A stretch of DNA of 64,000 nucleotides from positions 29,368-93,367 of the forward strand of contig JBCBEC010000027.1 in NCBI GenBank assembly GCA_038528965.1, given 5' to 3'. Positions 24,699-32,821 of this stretch are shown here, piece after piece. The stretch's first letter is position 1. Each line of letters begins with the position of its first letter. Source of the DNA: Lewinella sp038528965. Lineage in GTDB: Bacteria > Bacteroidota > Bacteroidia > Chitinophagales > Saprospiraceae. The notes beneath the pieces were generated by a model. That model was given only the letters and a program-made list of their open reading frames with translations, did no database searches and was not told the origin of the DNA. The translations under genes and the position numbers were made by a program.

Positions 24699-25211
24699 TT
24701 ATCCAGGCTTAAGCTTAGCATAAATATCAATACTTATGAACTGACCATTCTTGACTTCACAGTCTCGCATGCTGCCTTCGTACTCAAAGTCGAGCTTGGC
24801 CATGGCGCGTTTGCAGTTATGATTATCAGACTCCACGAAGCCTTCGATGCGGTGCAAACCCAAATGCACAAAGCCATAATTGCAGATTAAAGGCATGACT
24901 TCGGTCATGATTCCTTTTCCCCAGTATTCGGGCAGTAGCCAAAGCCCTATTTCCGCTTTTTGGTGCTCTTTTGATATGTCATTCAGGCCACCCGCACCAT
25001 AAAATTCCTGATTGTCAGGTGAGCAGATGGCCCACCAGCACTGTTGTGGCTGTTCGTACCAGGCCATTTGTTCTTGGGTGGCTACTAGACTGTCGTAGAT
25101 TACGCCATAGTGCTTTATTACGAGCGGGTGAGAAAGTCCACGGTAGATATTAGGTAGGTCTGATGCGACGATTGGGCGGAGGAGGAGACTTGGGGTTTTA
25201 ATGCTATTCAT
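24699..25211 (-). CDS. GNAT acetyltransferase, RimJ/RimL type
   Basis: 170 residues. The sequence begins LLLRPIVASDLPNIYRGLSH and has the RimJ/RimL acetyl-CoA signature GLWLLPEYWGKGIMTEVMPL followed by LGLHRIEGFVESDNHNCKRA and KLDFEYEGSMRD. The family acetylates N-termini, small molecules or antibiotics. Its start overlaps the stop of the STAND gene by 8 bases (ATGAATAG), so the two are translationally coupled and it may be a third member of the patatin/STAND operon. A housekeeping enzyme placed there by chance is the alternative. Confidence 0.88.
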   Translation of the reverse strand: MNSIKTPSLLLRPIVASDLPNIYRGLSHPLVIKHYGVIYDSLVATQEQMAWYEQPQQCWWAICSPDNQEFYGAGGLNDISKEHQKAEIGLWLLPEYWGKGIMTEVMPLICNYGFVHLGLHRIEGFVESDNHNCKRAMAKLDFEYEGSMRDCEVKNGQFISIDIYAKLKPG

Positions 25212-28200
25212 TTTCTTTTTCTGGATCTATTTCTACTTCCGGCATCGGCTCAAATTGTGTTGGATCAAAAGGAGGCATTTCGGGTTCTGGAGCACCTAGT
25301 TCTTTTAGTAGGCGTTTGGCGTTCTGCAAACCGTAGTGGTAGGCGTAGGGTGGGCCGTCGCACCAGGCTTTTTGGTAGGCTTCGGTGGCGGCGGTGATGG
25401 CGGCGTCCTTATTTCCTGCGGTTATTTCTATTTGGGCTAGGATGTTGAGGGCGTCGGCATAGATAATTGGGTAAGGACCTTGCTCGACATAATCCCAAGC
25501 ATCATCTAAATGTGCTCTTGCTTTTTCTGCTTCGTTTTGCATTACATAAAATTCCGCGAGTGCGATGAGAATTTGAAGTTCGACTTCAATTACTTGTATT
25601 GCCCGAACTCGCTTAAGGGCTAAGTGCAATCGTTCACTAGCAGCATCATAATGTTCTAGTCTGAGGGCAGCTAACCCCTGACAATGAGCTGCCCTTATAA
25701 AATCTCTTTCGAGGCGTCTATGAGCAGCTAATTCCCAGGCTTCGTCCGCTAATTCTTTAGCTACTACATATTCACCATTTAGCAATAAAACATGGGAAAG
25801 AATGGCCTTACCTACACATATACTTTGTGTGTGCTCTGCATCAACAGATTTTTTTATCCTCAATGTTAAGGCTTTTTTTGCTTCATGGTAGACTCCTTTA
25901 TGTGCCAGTATGAACCCTAGACTATCTAGGTTAAGAATCTGTGAATAATATTCCTTTATTTCTCTACTTAGAATTAGGCCCTTCTTTGCTGTACTTTCTG
26001 CTTGAAACATCTGACTAGTCAACCGTAAATCCTCAGCCAAATTTGCTAATGTAATAGCTAGGTTTATTTGATTGTTAAGAACTGAGTCCATCTCTTTTTC
26101 GCGTTCACGAAGTGAAAGGGCTTTTCCTGGCAGGCCACTCAATTGGTACCCATGAGCAAGTGCGCCAATTGTCCATGATTGCCATGTTTCTGAAGCTAGT
26201 GTCGGCAATTGCTCAATACCGTCCATGAACAATTGTTCTAGTAGTTCGACCATTAAACTATTAGCACTTAGACGAAAGAGGGCCGCCTCGTATAGTTTGT
26301 TTACAAAAACATCACAGGCCTCATCATACAATCTCATTTCAACCAAAGAATTATATAATTCAATGGCTGGCCGTAAATCTTCAACCCCTTCGATCTCAGT
26401 AAAATCCTCAATGGTAGGCATGGCTTCAAAATGACTTTTGAGAGAGCCGTGAATTTCATATTGTCTATTTGCGTCTAAATTATTCCAGACCACCCCTCTT
26501 ACTATAGGGTGCAAGTCATAACGATTGGAACGGCGATCCCAACCCAACAAACCTTTATCTTCTAGCGTGGTTAAAGCTTGATCTAAGGCAGCTTCGGAAG
26601 AAAAAACGGATTCTTTTTCTTCCTCCTCATTTTCTAGCAGAAGCGCTTTTAATGTCGTCATACTAGCCGGCATACGGAATCCGGCAATTGTTTGCAGGGT
26701 TTGTAATTCAGCCTTAGACAATCCTTTTAAAGCATAAGAGAGTACATGTGATTGGACCTGTACAAGCGGCAATCCAAAAACATTAAAGCCAGGATTCGCT
26801 TTTCGCCACGCATCAAAGTCACCTGGGGCAGTGCGATATTCAGCTACTTCCGAGGCTAGTAACTGTAGGAGTAAAGGGTGTTTGTCAAAGCTTCGGAATA
26901 CAGGCAGCATTTCCTCTCGCGAGCCTTTAGCTCCGTAAGCCCTCCAGAGTTCTAGTGAATCTTGATCGCTTAAGCCCCGGAGAAAAAGAGCATGACATTT
27001 CGGATAAAACTTACCAAAAGACGTCTGTAAGTCGGCGGGATAAAGGCGGGTGCTTACTAGAAATTTACTCTGCCGGACCTGACTCAATTGGCGAAGAAAA
27101 TGACCTATCCTGGCATCAGTCGTCTTTCTTAGTCGGTGCCGGCCGATAAAAGATTTTGCGCTACTTTGTGGCAAGCCAATGGCACCAGCAATTCTATTGG
27201 CAGTTAGATCATCTAAGGCAGTGTCATCATTTAAAAAAGCGGCATCTTGTCTGGCGTAAGCGACCAGTATTCTCTCCAGTCCATCAAGCGTAATTAAATA
27301 AGGCTCCTTATCTAGAATCTGCAATAGTGTAGCTTGCCTTTCTGTAGCAGGTACGTTTTTTAGGTCTTCTTTAGACTGACCAGAAACGTATGCTAGCGTT
27401 TTGGTAATAAAGTTTTCAAAGGTCGCATCGGTTTCGTAAAAACTCCACCAAACGCGACCGGCCCATTTCTTTTCCTGGGGGGCAACATCATTAAACCAGG
27501 TCCAGGTTAGCGCGGATTTACCCATGCCGCCAATGGCTACGATATTAAAAATGGTTATATCCTTATACGCAGGTTTTGTAATCCAGTCGGTGAGTACTTC
27601 CAGTTCCTTTTTTCTTCCAATAAGCCCTCTTAGCTGAAGCAAGGTGTAAGGGTGTGCCACAAAAGGTTCTGGTTTAGCGGGTATTTCGGAAGTGTAATGC
27701 AGGCTCTTTGCCCAAATTTCTCCTTGGTCTTGGGGCTCTTTTTTATCTGCTTCGAGTTGCTTTTTTGCCTCAGCTAGGCCATCAATCACTAAACCTCTGA
27801 GATCTTCGGGACTCTTAAAGAAGGCAACGATATGATCCGCTTTGAGCGTCTCTTTAAGTGCTTCAAGTTTCTGCGCAGCGACTCCTTTGTCCACATCCTT
27901 AAGCAATACTGGGACATCATCGCTGATGATAAATATCAAAATGGGAATTCCACGTTCTACCGCTCGCTGGTATTCCATCTCGGTTATGGAAATGTTGTGA
28001 CCAGCAGGAACATACCCGTACCGATGCGCAAATATGCCAATGTAGATTTCTGACTCATCCACCATTGCCAGAGAAACTGCAATCGCGTTTGCATCCGATG
28101 GTGGTAGGTGCTCCATCATTTTAGGAAAGGTATCCGCCCTCAGGCAGGCATCCATCACCATAGACCGATGTTCCGGCAAATCCCTTGCCGTACTACTGAT

Positions 28201-28224
28201 CATCACGATTGGTTTGTTACTCAT
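25204..28224 (-). CDS. DUF4062-STAND NTPase-TPR protein (NLR-like)
   Basis: 1006 residues. Residues about 5-105 are a DUF4062 domain, related to TIR (VMISSTARDLPEHRSMVMDA, SEIYIGIFAHRYGYVP). The NB-ARC/STAND ATPase follows: Walker A G232-GMGKS237, Walker B LITLDGLE (310-317), sensor FLVSTR (388-393) and a DKHPLLLQLLA stretch where plant and animal NLRs have GxPLA. A winged-helix-like part and about 300 residues of TPR repeats come after (about 640-975), with an acidic end. Such proteins oligomerise on sensing a trigger through the repeats. It lies 51 bases after the patatin gene and is coupled to the GNAT downstream. Target and trigger are unknown. Confidence 0.88.
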   Translation of the reverse strand: MSNKPIVMISSTARDLPEHRSMVMDACLRADTFPKMMEHLPPSDANAIAVSLAMVDESEIYIGIFAHRYGYVPAGHNISITEMEYQRAVERGIPILIFIISDDVPVLLKDVDKGVAAQKLEALKETLKADHIVAFFKSPEDLRGLVIDGLAEAKKQLEADKKEPQDQGEIWAKSLHYTSEIPAKPEPFVAHPYTLLQLRGLIGRKKELEVLTDWITKPAYKDITIFNIVAIGGMGKSALTWTWFNDVAPQEKKWAGRVWWSFYETDATFENFITKTLAYVSGQSKEDLKNVPATERQATLLQILDKEPYLITLDGLERILVAYARQDAAFLNDDTALDDLTANRIAGAIGLPQSSAKSFIGRHRLRKTTDARIGHFLRQLSQVRQSKFLVSTRLYPADLQTSFGKFYPKCHALFLRGLSDQDSLELWRAYGAKGSREEMLPVFRSFDKHPLLLQLLASEVAEYRTAPGDFDAWRKANPGFNVFGLPLVQVQSHVLSYALKGLSKAELQTLQTIAGFRMPASMTTLKALLLENEEEEKESVFSSEAALDQALTTLEDKGLLGWDRRSNRYDLHPIVRGVVWNNLDANRQYEIHGSLKSHFEAMPTIEDFTEIEGVEDLRPAIELYNSLVEMRLYDEACDVFVNKLYEAALFRLSANSLMVELLEQLFMDGIEQLPTLASETWQSWTIGALAHGYQLSGLPGKALSLREREKEMDSVLNNQINLAITLANLAEDLRLTSQMFQAESTAKKGLILSREIKEYYSQILNLDSLGFILAHKGVYHEAKKALTLRIKKSVDAEHTQSICVGKAILSHVLLLNGEYVVAKELADEAWELAAHRRLERDFIRAAHCQGLAALRLEHYDAASERLHLALKRVRAIQVIEVELQILIALAEFYVMQNEAEKARAHLDDAWDYVEQGPYPIIYADALNILAQIEITAGNKDAAITAATEAYQKAWCDGPPYAYHYGLQNAKRLLKELGAPEPEMPPFDPTQFEPMPEVEIDPEKENE

Positions 28225-28275
28225 GGTGCTTTTTCTGAATTTCGAGGGTATGTCGGTCTGGGTTGTTGCAAGCTG

Positions 28276-29403
28276 CTATTTTATATCGAACCTAGCAGGG
28301 AAATCTTCATCAGAAATAAGAGCAGCTTTCTTTCTTCCAATTTCAAATAATTTATTGACGTTAGCGCCCTCTTCCATTAGCCTTAAAGAGTCAATATCCT
28401 TCACGTATTTATCAAATCCTAAGCCTCTTAATTCTTGAGGTTCAAGTTTTACGTCGTATCTCAAATATTGGAACATTGCATTGCCAAAAGGATTCTCGTC
28501 GATTTGTTCTAACTCAGAATCGAAGTAAAGTTTGGAGGAACTATCAGAGGATAATAAGGACATCAGCAACTCCACTTTCTTGCTGGCATCGTTCATGATT
28601 ATGGTGGGGACTTGGCGTCCCCAATCCCATTTTTTTGAATTTGCGACTTCTTCGGGGAGCATTCTATAGCGAAAGGTGCCAGTACCAATAGAAACGATGA
28701 ACAGATTTTCATCACCTTTATCCCAATTGATTTTATAATTCTTCAGCGTAGCTAAAAGTAACAGTTGAAAGGCTGGATTATTCGAAACACTCACGCCACC
28801 ATCAATAAAGCTACCCATTTCACCTTCGCCAACATCTATCGTTACCGATGAGAAATAGGTGGGTGCCGCACTACTTGCGCGAATGAGTTCTTTCAGCATT
28901 ATGTTTTTATTCTTCGAGTAGTATTTTGCGGAAGGAGAATTATGAACAGGCCATAAATAGGAACCTGTATCTACGCGTTTAGTGACAATTGTTAACCAGC
29001 TTTTAATCCGATCATCCCCCAGCTTTATATCCGTAAATTTGGTATCAAGTATTTCTTCAAGGACAGTAGCATCAAACCTGTACTCGGTGTTTCTTGTCCA
29101 CATATTTTTGACCTTTTTGAAAATCTTTTCACCGTAATTTTCATAGATCAGCGAAAGCTCAGAGACTTTTAATCCAATGCTTAAACCAGCGGCTATGATC
29201 GCTCCCGTACTAGTACCTCCGATCATATCAAAATAGTCTGATAGCCTAAAATCATTTTGCTTGTCTACAGGGCATCTCTTTCTTAATAGTTCTTCAATTT
29301 TTTCCAAATAGGATAGGGTCAGTGCTCCTTTGATTCCTCCACCATCTAAAGACAAAATGCGTTTTGGACCCTTGGCTACTAGTTTGTTTTGAACATGCTT
29401 CAT
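28276..29403 (-). CDS. Patatin-like phospholipase
   Basis: 375 residues with no signal peptide. The catalytic Ser-Asp dyad and oxyanion loop are intact: DGGGIKG (20-26), GTSTG with Ser65, and DGG with Asp201. The family hydrolyses phospholipids. In CBASS the related CapV effector degrades the host membrane when activated. Its stop lies 51 bases before the STAND gene start, in the same direction, so the two are likely cotranscribed. Fungal NLR-like proteins combine patatin, NB-ARC and TPR in one chain; here the same parts are split over two genes. Effector role is inference. Confidence 0.9.
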   Translation of the reverse strand: MKHVQNKLVAKGPKRILSLDGGGIKGALTLSYLEKIEELLRKRCPVDKQNDFRLSDYFDMIGGTSTGAIIAAGLSIGLKVSELSLIYENYGEKIFKKVKNMWTRNTEYRFDATVLEEILDTKFTDIKLGDDRIKSWLTIVTKRVDTGSYLWPVHNSPSAKYYSKNKNIMLKELIRASSAAPTYFSSVTIDVGEGEMGSFIDGGVSVSNNPAFQLLLLATLKNYKINWDKGDENLFIVSIGTGTFRYRMLPEEVANSKKWDWGRQVPTIIMNDASKKVELLMSLLSSDSSSKLYFDSELEQIDENPFGNAMFQYLRYDVKLEPQELRGLGFDKYVKDIDSLRLMEEGANVNKLFEIGRKKAALISDEDFPARFDIK

Positions 29404-29554
29404 AGGTTTTTATTTTTTCTGTTCGCTATATTATTTGCTGAGTTCATGTTGAGTATTCAAATTCAATGCTTCGGGTTGACCCCAAATTTACACGGCTTAG
29501 CAGCCTAATGGAATATTCACTTGCGCCTTACCCCCAAGATAAGTACGAACAACG

Positions 29555-32521
29555 TCAATCCAGCACTACTTTTTTAACAAAGAGGTGCGCGCCTGCTTGC
29601 AATTCCAGGAACAGTATCCCCGAAGCAGCTGCCAGGTCGTTAATTTCAATGATGTTGTAAAATGTACCTTCGGTTATGGCTTGCCCTAATTGGTTGGTCA
29701 GGCGATAGTGAACTGGCCCTTCAAACTCTTCTGCAGTAATGAAAAAGTGGTCTTTAGACGGATTGGGATACACCCTAAAAGCTGACTCCGATACAGGGGC
29801 TTGCGTAGTCGTGACGCAGGCCACGGTAAAGCTTGTTTCCGTTGCGTAGGCACTTCTGGCTTTGGCGCCATCCATAGCATTTACACTCCAGTAGTAGGTG
29901 CCATCTTCTAAGGGGGGCAATTGAAAATAGGTGTTGTGTAAGCCTTGCTGGTTGCGAGCGGAGAATATATCATTTCCTCCGGGGGTGCTTCCTAGATAGA
30001 AGTCGTATTGCAGCTTATGACTGGGGGTGTGATCGTCCATCACGGGGTCCCAGTTCAAGAGAATACTATCGCAGCTTAGTGCTGTACTAGTTAGGTTTTC
30101 GGGAATGGCTGGTGGTTCGTTCAGACCGATGGTCCGGTTCTCGTAAATCGCCGAAGTGTACTCCTGACGATTGCCTTCCCGTAGGATATCCAAGCTGTTG
30201 TCATTGTTGAAGTCGGCAAAAAGGATAGCTGAACTTTCAAATTGTGCCATCGATACGTGCGAGAATCCCCCGGATGATTCGAAAGGGTAGCGTCGATTGC
30301 TACAACAGGACCAGGTGGCGGGAATATCCAATTCGAGATTCTCGAAACTAGTGCCTCGGTTGCGGAGAATAGTAGGTTTGGAACGATGCGGCCAATCCGA
30401 AAGATCAGGGTTACCGATGCCGGTAGTCAACCAAGCGATGCTGGGAATGCCAGTGATCAATATATCCGTTAGACCATCGTGGTCAAAATCTCCAGCGTCT
30501 ATGGCGCTAAAGGCATAGTCGTTCCGCTCGAAGGAGGGCGCATATACATCGTTGTAATAAGCAAAGCTATCTGGCTGTACTTGCCGATAAAGGGCTGCAC
30601 TTACACTTTGCGACATCGAAACCCAGATTTGGTTTCCATTTAGTTCTACGATTTCGTCTTCGATATTTCCGGTAAGTACAAAATCGATTAGGCCATCAGC
30701 GTCAAAATCGGAAAAGACCGCATCGCCATGATCAATTCCCGTTAGGGGTAGGTCAAAATGTTCTAGTGTGCCACGCTCGTTCTTGAAGAGTTGGGTAGTT
30801 CGCAGCGTATCACTCCTACCCAGCACCAGAATATCTTGATAGTTATCTTTGTTAAAGTCGTCAACGGCAATGGCGCTGTTCTCCAATGGAGGTAAAGAGG
30901 TAGGCACCTCGGTAAAGTTACCCGTCCTGTCTCCCAAGAACACCTTGGTGAATGAGCTTGCGCTAGCGGTTTTCCCAGAAATAATGATGTCCAATGCACC
31001 ATCGTTATTAAGATCAATCCACTCAACAAAGCCATCTGATACATGGGGTAGTATAGTTGTGGTTTCTGTGAAAAGGCCGTCTCCAATATTGCGCATTAAA
31101 TGTGTGCGAGGCTGTGAGTCGTCTGGTGATAAGCCACACATGATGATGTCCAATAAGCCGTCGTTGTCGTAGTCGCCCAGAGAGGAGTGCGTATTGCTCA
31201 GTTTAGGAAAGTTAGTCGATGATAAGGCAAAAGAACTTTGCTCATTGTTAAGGTACACCTCCGTCGTGTCATTACCAGTTAGCAATACATCAACAAGTCC
31301 GTCATTATTGAAGTCTCCCGCATTGACGGCACCATTGTACATACTTGGGAAGGGCGCTTCAATATCATCAAAGAGATCAATTTTAAATACTGGAGAATAG
31401 AATGTAGTACCATCACACTGCCCTCCGGTCACTTTTAAGGTAACCTCGTTGTGACCGCCGAAAACAAAATTTATATCGTAAGGACCTACTCCGAATCCAG
31501 CTAGATGAGTACCGTGGTCAAAATCCCAAGTGTAAGTGGAACTTTCGTCCGCTGTGCCGATAAACTCGATCTGCACGGGATTGAAACGTTCGTTAACTGG
31601 AGTGACGGTAATATGGTCATTGTACTGCCTCGGGTATAATAATGCCTCGCAATAGTTACTCATCTCCGTGGTAGGGTCAACTGTGCGTGATGGCAGTAGA
31701 CCTTGAATAAAGTCCTTTGCGTAATTGCCATCTAATATTTCTCCGTTCCAGGTTGTTGCGTAGTGCCCATGGGTGGCACTGCGCTCGGAAGATGCCCAGA
31801 AGAACATTGAATAGATTATGCGCGTGTCGGGCTCGAAGCCAGTGTAGCGAAAGCGCTGAATTTGCTGGATTCGATTATCTGATAACACCCGCAACGCCAG
31901 CTTTAGTTCTTCTAGTGACGGCAAAAACCAATCATCAAAACCATTGATAGATAACTCCGCCACACGACTGGCAACTGCATTGGTTTCAGTACAGACGGCA
32001 TTAATGGCCGCCGTGTTTTGAGCCCCAAGCCCTATAGAGAGATGATCCTCATCTTCGGCAAAAACTTGCGTGCCTTTACACCCCCAAGGCATGGATTCCT
32101 CCGTGTAAAAGGTCCCTAAAATGGTGTCATTGTTGTTGTAGTAGACGAATGACCCATCGTATAAATCACCGGCCGTAAGCTGCGCATAATCATCAACCAG
32201 ACGGATGCCAAAGGGGTAGCTGTATTTGGGCTCAGGATCAGGCGTTAGCAAAATCTTAGCTCTGAATGCCTTACCAGTAATACTAAACGTATTGAGGTCA
32301 AGCGTGAAGGGATTGGAAGTTGCACCTGCTATGTCAATCCATTCCTCTGTTTCTAGCGCACGCTCTTGCCACTGCAAACTTGTTCCGCAAAGATTTCTGA
32401 TGTACAACAAGATTTCATTGTCATCATTGGGGTGGGCAGCGCAATAATAATTTTGAGAAAGTAAAGGAGGTACTATACTAGAAATTAAAATAAATAGGGC
32501 AATTGGTAGTTTTATTTTCAT
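29555..32521 (-). CDS. T9SS-exported FG-GAP/VCBS repeat protein with DUF1566-like domain
   Basis: 988 residues from ATG 32521 (MKIKLPIALFILISSIVPPL), which gives a signal peptide; an ATG 15 bases upstream is the alternative. After an Ig-like opening, residues about 105-280 resemble DUF1566/Lcl (NGFDDWFLPSLEELKLAL, FWASSERSATHG). A PKD domain follows (about 310-385, STYTWDFDHGTHLAG). FG-GAP repeats come next (about 395-790, e.g. VNAGDFNNDGLVDVLLTGND and DAGDFDHDGLTDILITG). A fibronectin type III domain comes next, and a type A T9SS sorting domain ends the protein (FRVYPNPSKDHFFITAEEF). Probably surface-exposed, with adhesin or polymer-binding role. The function is unknown. Confidence 0.85.
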   Translation of the reverse strand: MKIKLPIALFILISSIVPPLLSQNYYCAAHPNDDNEILLYIRNLCGTSLQWQERALETEEWIDIAGATSNPFTLDLNTFSITGKAFRAKILLTPDPEPKYSYPFGIRLVDDYAQLTAGDLYDGSFVYYNNNDTILGTFYTEESMPWGCKGTQVFAEDEDHLSIGLGAQNTAAINAVCTETNAVASRVAELSINGFDDWFLPSLEELKLALRVLSDNRIQQIQRFRYTGFEPDTRIIYSMFFWASSERSATHGHYATTWNGEILDGNYAKDFIQGLLPSRTVDPTTEMSNYCEALLYPRQYNDHITVTPVNERFNPVQIEFIGTADESSTYTWDFDHGTHLAGFGVGPYDINFVFGGHNEVTLKVTGGQCDGTTFYSPVFKIDLFDDIEAPFPSMYNGAVNAGDFNNDGLVDVLLTGNDTTEVYLNNEQSSFALSSTNFPKLSNTHSSLGDYDNDGLLDIIMCGLSPDDSQPRTHLMRNIGDGLFTETTTILPHVSDGFVEWIDLNNDGALDIIISGKTASASSFTKVFLGDRTGNFTEVPTSLPPLENSAIAVDDFNKDNYQDILVLGRSDTLRTTQLFKNERGTLEHFDLPLTGIDHGDAVFSDFDADGLIDFVLTGNIEDEIVELNGNQIWVSMSQSVSAALYRQVQPDSFAYYNDVYAPSFERNDYAFSAIDAGDFDHDGLTDILITGIPSIAWLTTGIGNPDLSDWPHRSKPTILRNRGTSFENLELDIPATWSCCSNRRYPFESSGGFSHVSMAQFESSAILFADFNNDNSLDILREGNRQEYTSAIYENRTIGLNEPPAIPENLTSTALSCDSILLNWDPVMDDHTPSHKLQYDFYLGSTPGGNDIFSARNQQGLHNTYFQLPPLEDGTYYWSVNAMDGAKARSAYATETSFTVACVTTTQAPVSESAFRVYPNPSKDHFFITAEEFEGPVHYRLTNQLGQAITEGTFYNIIEINDLAAASGILFLELQAGAHLFVKKVVLD

Positions 32522-32821
32522 TTTTTGAGCGTTCAAGGTTTAAGTGTAATATCAAAGATAATAGTATCCTGGAAGGGAGTGGATACTTTTTGAGCAGCGG
32601 AAATTCACGCACAGATAACCCGTTGGGTACGCCAGGTTTTATGAGAAGTGCCTACCGATACTTGATCTCAATGATTGGTCCCTAAAGTTGCATTTACAAC
32701 ATTGGATCACCAACATATGTACCCAAAATCTAGCAATCCAGTCAATCTGTTTTAGCCAATTCCGGGTTTGATTTAGCCTAGCACTCGTTATTATTGCTGG
32801 TATAAGACTCTTAACGGTTGC
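32522..32821. other. Intergenic stretch, 300 bases
   Basis: No supported gene, hairpin or repeat was seen between the FG-GAP protein and the TonB receptor. It should contain the promoter of the FG-GAP gene, but no clear box stands out. Confidence 0.3.
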
